Shown: piece by piece, positions 15,813 to 24,986 of the stretch | Layout: each line of letters begins with the position of its first letter | Numbering within the stretch: position 1 is the stretch's first letter | Assembly (NCBI GenBank): GCA_016219065.1 | Contig: JACRCK010000065.1 | Location: 1-37,041 of the forward strand | Length of the DNA: 37,041 bases | Source of the DNA: Deltaproteobacteria bacterium | GTDB taxonomy: Bacteria > Desulfobacterota > RBG-13-43-22 | Direction: 5' to 3' | The notes under the pieces: model-generated | Databases searched by the model: none | What the model was told of the DNA's origin: nothing | The model's input: only the letters and a program-made list of their open reading frames with translations | Made by a program: the position numbers and the translations under genes

Positions 15813-17270
15813 TTAAAACCGGAAATAAATAAAAGGGCTATAGGACTTGTTGGCCAGCAGCATGGCGCAGGCCAGCAGGATCACCCCCAAAAAAGCCGGG
15901 TAGAGCAAACCGGAGCCCCATTCGTACAGGGCGCTGTTTTTTAAGGGGCGGTGGCCCGACCGGTTTGCGGCCGGAAAACCTTTCCAGGTCCAGAAGGGGG
16001 TGCTGGCCGCTACCCCGACGACCAGCAAAACGATCAATTCAACATTAAGGTAGCCGGCGGCCGGGTTGCGGACCGCCTCGGGACCCGGGAAGCCCAAGAG
16101 GGCCCGGAAATAATCCAGGGCCTGGATCAGCGTTTCCGACCGGAAAAAAATCCAGCCGCTCATGATGACCAACAGGGCATAGAGGTGCCGCAACGGCCGA
16201 AAAAGCTTAGCCAGCAGGCTTTCCAGTCCCAGACGCTCCAGGATCAGGAAGGTCCCATGGAACAGCCCCCAGATGATGAAATTCCAACTGGCTCCATGCC
16301 ACAACCCGCACAGGAAAAAAACCAGCAACAAATTGAAATAGACCCGGGGGCGCGAGGTTCGGTTTCCTCCCAGGGGGATATACAAGTATTCCCGGAACCA
16401 TTCGGAAAGCGTCATATGCCAACGGCGCCAGAACTCCCGGATGGAAGCGGCGACATAAGGATAATTGAAATTTTCCGGAAAAGAAAACCCGAACATTTTT
16501 CCCAGGCCGATGGCCATATCCGAATACCCGGAAAAATCAAAATAAAGCTGCAGGGTGTAGAGCACGATCCCCAGCCAGGCCGTATCCGCCGGCAATTGGT
16601 TGGCGGGCAGGGAAAAAATCAAATCCACCTGTTTCCCGAAAGAATCGGCCAGGATCATTTTTTTACCCAACCCGATGATAAAACGTTCGGCCCCCTGGGA
16701 AAAATCCGCCCAAGAGCAGGAGCGGTCGTCCAATTGCCGGTTCAACTTCTGATAACGAACAATGGGACCGGCCACCTGATAGGGAAACAGCGATATGTAC
16801 AGGGCCAGTTGCTGCGGATTCTTCTGGAAAGGAACCTTCCGGCGATAGACATCCACCACGTAGGTGACGGCTTTAAAGGTAAAAAAGGAAATTCCCAAGG
16901 GGAGATGAACGGGAGCCAGATCAATCGGGTCGAGCCCCCAGACCTGCAAACCGATATTAAAATTTTCTACTAAAAAATTGGCATACTTATAAGTGACCAG
17001 GAGCCCCAGGTTGATCGCCAGGGCCGCAATGAAAAAACATTTGGACCAGGGTTTTTTATCCCGGAGGTGCTCCATTCCCCAGCCGAAAATATAATTCAAA
17101 ACGATGGAGGCCGCCATGACCAGGACGTAGGCCATTTCCCCCCAGGCATAAAATAAAAGGGACGCCGTCAACAGGAAGGTATTGCGGAATTTGGTGACCG
17201 GGATGAGGTAATAGCCAGCCAGCGTCAGCGGAAGAAAAAGAAACAGAAAGACGGTTGAACTGAACAGCAT
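15813..17270 (-). CDS. AlgI-like MBOAT membrane O-acyltransferase
   Basis: MBOAT proteins move acyl groups, usually acetyl, from a cytoplasmic donor across the inner membrane. This 485-residue protein has about ten hydrophobic segments and begins MLFSSTVFLFLFLPLTLAGY, typical of the AlgI branch. It carries the blocks PLGISFFTFKAVTYVVDVYR and FWRRWHMTLSEWFREYLYIP, and the catalytic-histidine region GLWHGASWNFIIWGLFHG (His near 317), all as in AlgI and DltB-related proteins. It is followed directly by the AlgJ-like gene and together they form a two-component acetylation system. The start ATG at 17270 has only a weak binding site, but the hydrophobic N-terminus fits the family. Confidence 0.92.
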   Translation of the reverse strand: MLFSSTVFLFLFLPLTLAGYYLIPVTKFRNTFLLTASLLFYAWGEMAYVLVMAASIVLNYIFGWGMEHLRDKKPWSKCFFIAALAINLGLLVTYKYANFLVENFNIGLQVWGLDPIDLAPVHLPLGISFFTFKAVTYVVDVYRRKVPFQKNPQQLALYISLFPYQVAGPIVRYQKLNRQLDDRSCSWADFSQGAERFIIGLGKKMILADSFGKQVDLIFSLPANQLPADTAWLGIVLYTLQLYFDFSGYSDMAIGLGKMFGFSFPENFNYPYVAASIREFWRRWHMTLSEWFREYLYIPLGGNRTSRPRVYFNLLLVFFLCGLWHGASWNFIIWGLFHGTFLILERLGLESLLAKLFRPLRHLYALLVIMSGWIFFRSETLIQALDYFRALLGFPGPEAVRNPAAGYLNVELIVLLVVGVAASTPFWTWKGFPAANRSGHRPLKNSALYEWGSGLLYPAFLGVILLACAMLLANKSYSPFIYFRF

Positions 17271-17361
17271 CGGTCAGGAGACGCAGGGGTCTTGGGATTC
17301 CGGCCACTTCCCCGGCAATTTCCCAGCGGATTTCCTCAATAAGAACCGACGCGCTCGCTCG

Positions 17362-18141
17362 CTATTCATCGGGGATCCAGAAAAAGTCGGCCAGTTGGGA
17401 CAACCGATTCATGGGCACTTCATCCACTACGGAGGCCATGGCGATCACGGCGATTTTCAGCCCGGGATGGGTCTTCCGGAGCTGATAGGGGATCCCCAGG
17501 TGGTAATCGGAGTGAAAGTGACCGCAGCAGAAAAGGATGCGGCGATCCAGAAAAAAATCCAGCGCGGCGGCCATGACGGCATCCTTCACCAGTTGGGCTT
17601 TGTAGAGGGCCCGGGGTTTGGCGTGGCCCATGGGTCCCCCGGCCGGCATATCCGCCAGCGTGGCCTGGAAAAGCTGATAATACTTCCGGGAATCAAAGGG
17701 GGGTCGCTCCGGGAGATACGGTCCATCCGGGCCGAGGACCTCGGGAGCAATCCGGTTGGCCCGGGCCACGGCAGCCGCCGCCCGGCGAGGTACATTGGCG
17801 GCCACAACCGGGATCCCTTTCAGCCGGGCAAATTCGATCAAGGGCCGGTAATCTTTCGGATAGTTGGGCCAGGGACGAGACCGTTCTAAAAATTCAGCCT
17901 CGGAAATCTTTCCCTGCAGATAGTCGTTCAGGATCTCCTGCACATCCCGTTCGAACATCTCCAGGGCCAATACCAGACCCGGATCCAGGTTGTAAAGCCC
18001 GGTGAGCAGGTCCAACTCGGCCTTGTGGGCCTCGGCCGAATGATGCTGCTCCCCGAGAAAAACGACCTGATAATCCAGCAGCATCTTCAAGGCGGTTTCG
18101 AGGCTGTAAATGAATCCGCTATGGTACATCACCTGAGGCAT
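17362..18141 (-). CDS. ChaN-family (DUF399) protein
   Basis: The 259-residue protein matches ChaN/DUF399, a family related to a Campylobacter heme-binding lipoprotein. It opens with the motif VFLGEQHHSAEAHKAELDLL. It also contains LALEMFERDVQEILNDYLQG, RPLIEFARLKGIPVVAANVPR, and a histidine-rich GHFHSDYHLGIP near the end. Family histidines may bind heme or metal, but a role here is inference. No signal peptide or lipobox is visible, unlike secreted members, so it may be cytoplasmic or its start may be misplaced. ATG 18141 has a weak binding site and ATG 18129 is an alternative. It follows the DUF456 gene in the same direction, with a repeat between them. Confidence 0.8.
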   Translation of the reverse strand: MPQVMYHSGFIYSLETALKMLLDYQVVFLGEQHHSAEAHKAELDLLTGLYNLDPGLVLALEMFERDVQEILNDYLQGKISEAEFLERSRPWPNYPKDYRPLIEFARLKGIPVVAANVPRRAAAAVARANRIAPEVLGPDGPYLPERPPFDSRKYYQLFQATLADMPAGGPMGHAKPRALYKAQLVKDAVMAAALDFFLDRRILFCCGHFHSDYHLGIPYQLRKTHPGLKIAVIAMASVVDEVPMNRLSQLADFFWIPDE

Positions 18142-18162
18142 GGCTATCCAACCGGCTTTCCG

Positions 18163-18213
18163 TTTTGAATTTTTAAATTTCGGTCATTCGAATTTGTTTC
18201 GGGTTTCGGATTT
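18163..18213 (+). repeat. Intergenic repeat related to 31953-32018
   Basis: Contains TTTCGGTCATTCGAATTT followed by GTTTCGGGTTTCGGATTT. The reverse complement of 31953-32018 has the same two blocks separated by extra sequence. It fills most of the 92-base gap between the ChaN-like and DUF456 genes. Confidence 0.65.
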
Positions 18214-18233
18214 AACCGTCCTCCGGCTAAGTC

Positions 18234-18740
18234 TCATCCGTATACCTTCCAGAGCAGCCAGAAACTCATCCCCAACGCGGCCCCGGTTTTCACCAGCACC
18301 ATGACCACCCGGGCCAGCACCGCCCCCAGGGCAATGTAGGCCGCCTGACTATCCTCACCCAGACGCTGCCGTTCCACCAGGAAAACCAGCATGAAACTCA
18401 GCAGGAGCATACCGACAAAATTTCCGATCAAGGGAATCGGGATAGAAAAACCCAGAAAGAATCCCGCTACCCCCCCGATGAGGGCCATCAGGGAACCCAG
18501 TCTCGAGCCGCCCCGTTTATGGACACCCCAGGCGCCGGCCAGCCATTCCAGCAATTCCATCAGTACGGCCAGGGCCAAAAAAGAAAATACAGTCCAAATA
18601 CCCACGGCCTGTGGCGCTGGCAAAAAAAGGGCCAGGATGGCCGCCCCGACCACCAGCCAGATTCCGGAAAGGGCAAACAGCGAAAGGAATATCCCGGCCA
18701 GGCAGAGTACCCAGATCGCTGCATGAATCAACTCGGGCAT
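18234..18740 (-). CDS. DUF456 family membrane protein
   Basis: A 168-residue hydrophobic protein with about five membrane segments. The central part (FLALAVLMELLEWLAGAWG, KRGGSRLGSLMALIGG, GFFLGFSIPIPLIGNFVG) matches the glycine-rich repeated pattern of DUF456, a widespread inner-membrane family without an established function. It is transcribed away from the DUF2461 gene; the 74 bases between their starts must hold two divergent promoters. It may share a transcript with the ChaN-like gene downstream, although a repeat element separates them. Confidence 0.85.
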   Translation of the reverse strand: MPELIHAAIWVLCLAGIFLSLFALSGIWLVVGAAILALFLPAPQAVGIWTVFSFLALAVLMELLEWLAGAWGVHKRGGSRLGSLMALIGGVAGFFLGFSIPIPLIGNFVGMLLLSFMLVFLVERQRLGEDSQAAYIALGAVLARVVMVLVKTGAALGMSFWLLWKVYG

Positions 18741-18814
18741 GTTACTTTTCCATATACTTTTTAATCCGATGGGCTAAGATAAAGTCCCAACGACTGACTT
18801 CAGGAGCTTTCTCT

Positions 18815-19531
18815 ATGGCTTTCCCGGTTTTTAAAGGGTTCCCCCGGCAGACGCTGACTTTTTTTCAAAACCTGGCCCAGGACAACAGCAAGCGCTGGTT
18901 TGATGCGCACCGCCGGGAATACGAGGATTACGTCCTGACCCCGGCCCGGGACCTGGTCCTGGAACTGGGGGAGCGACTGAAAAAAATCGCTCCCGGGATC
19001 GTCGCCGATCCCCGGGTCAACCAGTCCCTGTTTCGCCTCAACCGGGACATCCGCTTCAGCCCTGACAAAACACCGTACAAAACCCACCTGGCCCTCTGGT
19101 TCTGGGAAGGCTCCCGGCCCCGGATGGAATGCTCCGGCTTTTACCTTCACCTGGAGCCCGGCCGGTTGATGCTGGGCTCGGGGATTTACTGCTTTCCCAA
19201 AGACCTGCTGGAAATTTACCGCCAGTCGGTAATCCACCCGAAATATGGAAAGGCCCTAAGGGAGGTGGTAGCCGAAACCACCAGACAACCGAACTATACC
19301 TTGGGCGGGCAACACTATAAAAAAACACCGGCCGGGTTCGACTCCCGGCATCCCAACGCCGAATTTCTGCTGTATAACGGGTTGTACGCCGGGCGGGAAA
19401 TGCCCATTCGTCCGGAGCTGTATACCCCGGAACTGATCGATCTCTGTTTCGAAACCTTTCAGGGTATGCTGCCCCTCCATCGCTGGCTGCTGGCTTTAAC
19501 CCGGAGGGTACCCCTGGGGCCGGGGCACTAG
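18815..19531 (+). CDS. DUF2461 family protein
   Basis: This 238-residue protein matches DUF2461 over its whole length. Features are F.GFPRQTLTFFQNLAQDNSKRWFDAHR at the start, RINRDIRFS-like FRLNRDIRFSPDKTPYKTH, then GSGIYCFPKDLLEIYRQ and the final YTPELIDLCFETFQGMLPLHRWL. The family is common in bacteria and has no proven role. I place the start at ATG 18815, behind CAGGAG. Although the frame is open for about 200 bases upstream, that part overlaps the divergent DUF456 gene. It ends 3 bases before the convergent flavodoxin-like gene, with the stop codon lying in a small GGCACTA direct repeat. Confidence 0.88.
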   Translation: MAFPVFKGFPRQTLTFFQNLAQDNSKRWFDAHRREYEDYVLTPARDLVLELGERLKKIAPGIVADPRVNQSLFRLNRDIRFSPDKTPYKTHLALWFWEGSRPRMECSGFYLHLEPGRLMLGSGIYCFPKDLLEIYRQSVIHPKYGKALREVVAETTRQPNYTLGGQHYKKTPAGFDSRHPNAEFLLYNGLYAGREMPIRPELYTPELIDLCFETFQGMLPLHRWLLALTRRVPLGPGH

Positions 19532-19534
19532 GCA

Positions 19535-20110
19535 CTAGGCATTGATTTTTTTTAGCAGCCAGGCCATGTTTTGACCCAGGGTTTTCATGGTCTGGATCCC
19601 TTCCTCGTCCGTATGGACCTCTCCGGGTTCCCGGCCGACCGCCACATTCCAATAGCTGGATCCCGGGACGATCATCTGACCGATGAGAAAAAAATAGTTC
19701 ATGGAGCTGAAGGCGTGGATGGCCCCGGCCCGGCGGGCGACCACCACCGCGGCACCCACCTTGCGTTTCAGCAAATCGCCCCCGCCCCGACTGACCATGC
19801 CGCAACGCTCGATCAGAGCCTTCATCTGAGCGGTCAGGTCTGCAAAATAGGTGGGAGACCCCAACAGGATCCCATCGGCCGAAAGCATTTTCTGAAAATA
19901 GTCGTTCAGGGCGTCCTTTTCGACCGCGCAGCGCCCGTTCTTCTTTTTGAAACATTTAAAACAGGCGCTGCACCCCTGCAAGGGGCCGGCCGACAATTGG
20001 ACCAGTTCCGTTACGATCCCCTCTTTTTTCAGTTCCTCCAAGACCAGGTTCAACAGGATGGTGGTATTGCCTTTCTTCCGGGCACTGCCATTGAAGGCCA
20101 CGACTTTCAT
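19535..20110 (-). CDS. Flavodoxin-like NADPH-dependent FMN reductase / iron-sulfur flavoprotein family
   Basis: A 191-residue flavodoxin-fold protein. The phosphate loop FNGSARKKGNTT (residues ~5-16) would hold FMN, and ILLGSPTYFADLTAQMKALIER is the second flavin-contacting segment. A cysteine cluster C-x2-C-x2-C followed by a fourth Cys (CSACFKC...C, ~52-67) is the pattern of iron-sulfur flavoproteins, so a 4Fe-4S centre is possible. It would carry out electron transfer to an unknown acceptor in the cytoplasm, in keeping with anaerobic metabolism. The start at 20110 follows GAGGAGGAGG, which is clearly better than the ATG five codons upstream. Confidence 0.85.
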   Translation of the reverse strand: MKVVAFNGSARKKGNTTILLNLVLEELKKEGIVTELVQLSAGPLQGCSACFKCFKKKNGRCAVEKDALNDYFQKMLSADGILLGSPTYFADLTAQMKALIERCGMVSRGGGDLLKRKVGAAVVVARRAGAIHAFSSMNYFFLIGQMIVPGSSYWNVAVGREPGEVHTDEEGIQTMKTLGQNMAWLLKKINA

Positions 20111-20154
20111 GATCCTCCTCCTCAAGGGCTGTTGAATTCTACCAAGGTGAAAAT

Positions 20155-20253
20155 GTCACGGCGAGATCCGCCTGAGGCGGATCGAAGCAAGCCCCGTAAC
20201 CGTCTTAGTCGATTGGGGGGGGATTGCTTCGTCGCTGCACTCCTCGCAATGAC
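20155..20253. repeat. ~100-bp palindromic intergenic repeat
   Basis: The ends are related inverted repeats (GTCACGGCGAG at the left, and a CTCCTCGCAATGAC-type right end). Inside is a clean hairpin GATCCGCC/GGCGGATC (20165-20183). The right half (ATTGCTTCGTCGCTGCACTC) has a degenerate homologue at 34047-34083. It ends 11 bases from the methyltransferase stop. Confidence 0.7.
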
Positions 20254-20263
20254 TGCTTCGAAA

Positions 20264-21265
20264 TCATCCCGGTATGGTTCCTTGGATGATCCCGGAATCG
20301 TTGGGGGTCTGAACCGGCAGGCGCCGGATGTCCCGCGCTCCGGCCCGGGCCAGCATATCTTTGATCTGCCCCTCCGAATAGGACTGTCCCGTTTCGGTAT
20401 TGACCAGCATGTTCAGGGAAAAGAGCGCGGGAAACAGCGGACCGTCCAGATTGTCGTTTAACAGAAATTCATGGACCAGGATCAGCCCTCCCGGTTCCAG
20501 GGCCGCGGCCGCTTTATGGATCACCTGCTGGGCCTCCTCCGGCCCTTCGCCGTGCAGGATTTGGGAGAGCCAGACGGCATCGTATCGCCCTGCGATAGTA
20601 CCTTCCAGATAGTCGCCCTCCTGAAAGGTGGCGCGCTCGGAAACCCCGAACCGCAGGATGGTAGATTCCGCAAAAGGGCGGGTGGTCGGCAGGTCATAGA
20701 CCGTTGCTCGGAGCTGCGGATTTTTAAGGCAAAAATGGATGGCGTAGGTTCCTGGACCGCCTCCCAGATCCAGCAGGTGCCGCCGGCCGGAAAGATCCAC
20801 TGCGGTGGAGATCAGGGGGGCCTGGCCCATGGCGATGTTGAACATGCCCATTAAAAAGGCCTCCCGGACCTCCGGTTTATCGAAGGACTGCCGGGACCGG
20901 GTCGGCTTACCGGTCAGCACCCCCTGGTCCAGTTTGGACCAGGGCTCGACCAGGTGATGATGGTGCATGATAATGTGACCTAGGTACTGAGGGGACTCTT
21001 TGCCTAAAAAGGCGGTGCTGAAATCCGAATTGGCATAGCGCTCATCCTCCTTGCGCAACAGGTGCAAGGCCGCCAAGGCGTTGAGCAGCATGGTTACGCC
21101 CCGTAAATCCCCCGGCAGCCTGGCGGCAACTTGTTCGGCGCTCAACCGCTCCCGTCCGATCAGGGTAAAGACGCCCAGCTTGACGGCCCCGTGCAGGGTA
21201 CAGGCATTCCAGTAGCCTCCCGACAACCCCAGGAGTTTGCCCGGGTTCCATTCTTCCGAATTCAT
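20264..21265 (-). CDS. SAM-dependent O-methyltransferase-like protein with dimerisation domain
   Basis: The 333-residue protein has the two-part build of small-molecule O-methyltransferases. The N-terminal winged-helix dimerisation domain (~1-100) contains WNACTLHGAVKLGVFTLI and LSAEQVAARLPGDLRGVTMLL. The SAM-binding Rossmann domain has motif I LDLGGGPG (165-172), the acidic YDLPTTRPFAE, and the late EPGGLILVHEFLL strand. Related enzymes methylate hydroxyl groups of secondary metabolites or bacteriochlorophyll intermediates; the substrate here is unknown. An HHHH run lies at ~101-104. It appears to be monocistronic, flanked by two palindromic repeats, with AGGAGGACT before the ATG. Confidence 0.85.
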   Translation of the reverse strand: MNSEEWNPGKLLGLSGGYWNACTLHGAVKLGVFTLIGRERLSAEQVAARLPGDLRGVTMLLNALAALHLLRKEDERYANSDFSTAFLGKESPQYLGHIIMHHHHLVEPWSKLDQGVLTGKPTRSRQSFDKPEVREAFLMGMFNIAMGQAPLISTAVDLSGRRHLLDLGGGPGTYAIHFCLKNPQLRATVYDLPTTRPFAESTILRFGVSERATFQEGDYLEGTIAGRYDAVWLSQILHGEGPEEAQQVIHKAAAALEPGGLILVHEFLLNDNLDGPLFPALFSLNMLVNTETGQSYSEGQIKDMLARAGARDIRRLPVQTPNDSGIIQGTIPG

Positions 21266-21293
21266 AGAGTCCTCCTAATAATGCGGCTGAATA

Positions 21294-21343
21294 GGGTAGG
21301 GGTGACCTCAGTCGCCCTGGGGAGGCTGAAGCCTCCCCTACCC
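21294..21343. repeat. Palindromic intergenic element between YtfJ-like and methyltransferase genes
   Basis: GGGTAGGGG (21294-21302) is complementary to CCCCTACCC (21335-21343). A second, competing hairpin GGGGAGGC-TGAA-GCCTCCCC (21319-21338) uses part of the same right arm. It could serve as a terminator for the YtfJ-like gene, or be a mobile palindrome. Confidence 0.6.
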
Positions 21344-21376
21344 GATTGGTTCGGATTTGGCCCTGGCCTCCCGGTC

Positions 21377-21907
21377 TTACAGGTTGTCTCGAACGGCCTT
21401 GACCAGTTTCTGGATCTCCTCCGGGTTCAGCTTGCCGTCTTTCCGGAAAATCAGCTTCCCCTTTTTATCGAAAGCCAGAACATTGCTGCTGTCGTCGGCG
21501 ATCTTCCAGGCGTGAACCAGGACTTTTTTATAATCGCGGACATAAATGGTCCGGGGATACTTCTCCTGTTTTTCCTTCAGGGCCGAAGAAATGGCAAAAT
21601 TAGGCAGCCAGGAGGCGGCCATGTTGATAACGCCGTACGACTGAAACTTTTCCGTGGGGAAATTTTCCTTGTTCAGGGCGTCGCTGGCCGGGTTGTTGGT
21701 GTCCTTTTCATCCGGATCGACATAAAAGAGGACGCTGACTTTTCCCCGGAGCTCCTCGCTGCTCCAGGCCTTGCCGTCCAGCCGGCCGCCCATTTTATCT
21801 TTCAAGTCCACCTTGGAGGGAACCTCGCCGATCTCGATGGCCAGGGCCAGTTGGGTTAATAAAAGCAGGATTCCTATTAATATTGCCGCTTTCAATAATC
21901 TTTTCAT
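21377..21907 (-). CDS. YtfJ-like secreted thioredoxin-fold protein
   Basis: The 176-residue product begins with a Sec signal peptide (MKRLLKAAILIGILLLLTQL, cleavage near ALA-IEIG). It then shows the YtfJ pattern: a GK.WSSEELRGKVSVLFYVDPDEKDTNN strand-loop, ENFPTEKFQSYGVINMAASWLPNFAI, and YKKVLVHAWKIADDSSNVLAFDKKGKLIF. YtfJ proteins are periplasmic with a thioredoxin-like fold but lack the active CXXC pair. I see no CXXC here either, so it is unlikely to be a disulfide enzyme. Its function is unknown. The gene has a good AGGAGG binding site and is separated from the atp operon by a gap of 219 bases holding the atp terminator. Confidence 0.85.
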   Translation of the reverse strand: MKRLLKAAILIGILLLLTQLALAIEIGEVPSKVDLKDKMGGRLDGKAWSSEELRGKVSVLFYVDPDEKDTNNPASDALNKENFPTEKFQSYGVINMAASWLPNFAISSALKEKQEKYPRTIYVRDYKKVLVHAWKIADDSSNVLAFDKKGKLIFRKDGKLNPEEIQKLVKAVRDNL

Positions 21908-22065
21908 AGAATCTACCTCCTGATATTTTGGTGTTGTTTTAGGAGCACGGGTTTCATTGTTAGCATAGAAGAAAGAAACTTTAAAGGTGGTTTTTATTGA
22001 TTAAAATTTAAAATGAAATTGGTCAGGCGATCCAAAGGGTTTTCGAGCGGCATGGGATCTCTCCA

Positions 22066-22100
22066 TAAAAAAAGGCAAGCCTTCCGGCTTGCCTTTTTTA
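22066..22100 (-). terminator. Intrinsic terminator of the atp operon
   Basis: AAGGCAAGCC (22072-22081) pairs with GGCTTGCCTT (22086-22095) around TTCC. It is flanked by an A-run on one side and T6 on the other, so it can stop transcription in both directions. It lies about 27 bases after the atpC stop. Confidence 0.9.
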
Positions 22101-22126
22101 CTTTGGATTATTTAAGGAGTCCGGTC

Positions 22127-22537
22127 TTAGCGTTCCTTTTCCCCCACCTTTAACCGCAGCAGGGCCCGTCTCAAGGCCGCTTCCGCCCGGGCATAGTTGA
22201 TGGATTCCGTCCTGGCTTGAGCCAGCCGCTTTTCGGCCCGTTCCTTGGCCCGCTTGGCCCGGTCGACATCGATATCCCGGGCCCGCTCGGCCGCCTCGGC
22301 CAGGATGGTGACCTTGTTTTGGGAAACCTCCGCAAAACCGCCGGTCACCGCCAGATAATCCAGCTTACCGTCCTTGCGGAAGCGCAGTTCCCCGGCGGTC
22401 AGCGGCGATAAAAAGGGCACGTGATTGGCCAGGATGCCGAATTCCCCGAGGGAGCCCATGGCCATGACGATGTCCACGGAATCGCTCAAAACCAGACGAT
22501 CGGGGGTTACTACCTCTAACTGGATTTTTTCAGCCAT
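22127..22537 (-). CDS. atpC: F1 ATP synthase epsilon subunit
   Basis: Epsilon sits on the central stalk and regulates ATP hydrolysis. The 136-residue protein has the N-terminal beta-barrel ([40 protein letters not shown]) with the conserved GEFGIL..H.P turn. The C-terminal helical hairpin ([16 protein letters not shown]...ALRRALLRL) follows. Length is normal for the family. It is the last gene of the operon, 23 bases after atpD and followed by a strong terminator. Confidence 0.97.
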   Translation of the reverse strand: MAEKIQLEVVTPDRLVLSDSVDIVMAMGSLGEFGILANHVPFLSPLTAGELRFRKDGKLDYLAVTGGFAEVSQNKVTILAEAAERARDIDVDRAKRAKERAEKRLAQARTESINYARAEAALRRALLRLKVGEKER

Positions 22538-22560
22538 AATGGGTACCGCCTTTTCGGGGG

Positions 22561-24009
<1,449 letters not shown>

Positions 24010-24033
24010 TTAAGGTATGCCTTGTCAGTGATC

Positions 24034-24903
24034 TTACTTTAAGGCCTCGGCGCCGCCGACGATATCCATCAGTTCCTTGGTGATGGCGCTTTGACGGGCC
24101 TTGTTATAAATCAAGGTCAGGGAATTGACCAGTTCCTTACAGTTCCGGGTGGCGTTGTCCATGGCCGTCATCCGGGCCGCCTGCTCGCTGGCGGCGTTCT
24201 CCAGCAGGCCCCGGTAAATCTGGACGTTGACATAGCGGGGCAACAATTCGTTAAAGATGGCCTCCGGGGAAGGTTCAAAAAGGTAGTCCGGGCCGCCCCC
24301 GGCCGGCCCTTCCGCACCCGCCGGGGGGGCAATGGGCAACAGCTTTTGCAGCACGGGACGCTGAATGCCCATATTGATAAACTGGCCGTAGAGCAGATAG
24401 ACCTCGTCGGCGTTGCCCAGCAAAAAATTCTCCATGGAGTCCTGACCGATCCCGGCGGCCGTAGTCATATCGAAAGAGTTGAACAGGTCGGTATAGGCCT
24501 TGCGGACCTCGGCCTTGCGGCGGCGGAAATAGTCTGAACCCTTCTTCCCCACGGTGACCAGATTGACCGCTACCTGTTCCTGCACTTTAGTCTTAAGGAA
24601 TTTTTCGGCCGTATTGATCAGGTTGACGTTGAAGCTGCCGCAGAGCCCGCGGTCGGAGGTCAAACTGATGAGTTCCACTTTCTTCACCGGCCGCTGGGCC
24701 ATCAAGGGAAAGGATTCGGGATCGATCCGGGAGGACAGATTATTGATGACCTCCAGAAACTTGGAGGCATAGGGGCGAAAATTCTCCATGCGCATCTGGG
24801 CGCCGCGCAGCTTGGACGCCGCCACCATGTTCATGGCCTTGGTGATCTGCTGGGTCTTTTTGACCGCCCCGATTTTTCTTCTGATATCGCGAAGCGTAGC
24901 CAT
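24034..24903 (-). CDS. atpG: F1 ATP synthase gamma subunit
   Basis: Gamma is the rotating shaft that couples proton flow to the beta sites. The 289-residue protein has the conserved N-terminal coil MATLRDIRRKIGAVKKTQQI..AMNMVAASKL, the SDRGLCGSFN motif, and the C-terminal coil AARMTAMDNATRNCKELVNSLTL with a typical ending (ITKELMDIVGG). Length and motifs are normal. It lies 83 bases downstream of atpA, a gap that carries no recognisable gene or terminator. Confidence 0.97.
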   Translation of the reverse strand: MATLRDIRRKIGAVKKTQQITKAMNMVAASKLRGAQMRMENFRPYASKFLEVINNLSSRIDPESFPLMAQRPVKKVELISLTSDRGLCGSFNVNLINTAEKFLKTKVQEQVAVNLVTVGKKGSDYFRRRKAEVRKAYTDLFNSFDMTTAAGIGQDSMENFLLGNADEVYLLYGQFINMGIQRPVLQKLLPIAPPAGAEGPAGGGPDYLFEPSPEAIFNELLPRYVNVQIYRGLLENAASEQAARMTAMDNATRNCKELVNSLTLIYNKARQSAITKELMDIVGGAEALK

Positions 24904-24986
24904 AGTCTAGACTCTCTTTATCCGCTTGGTTCGTTTGGGTTCCGCAGTCGGGCCCGCCCGGGGGCTGAAACCCGACCGCGGAAGGC

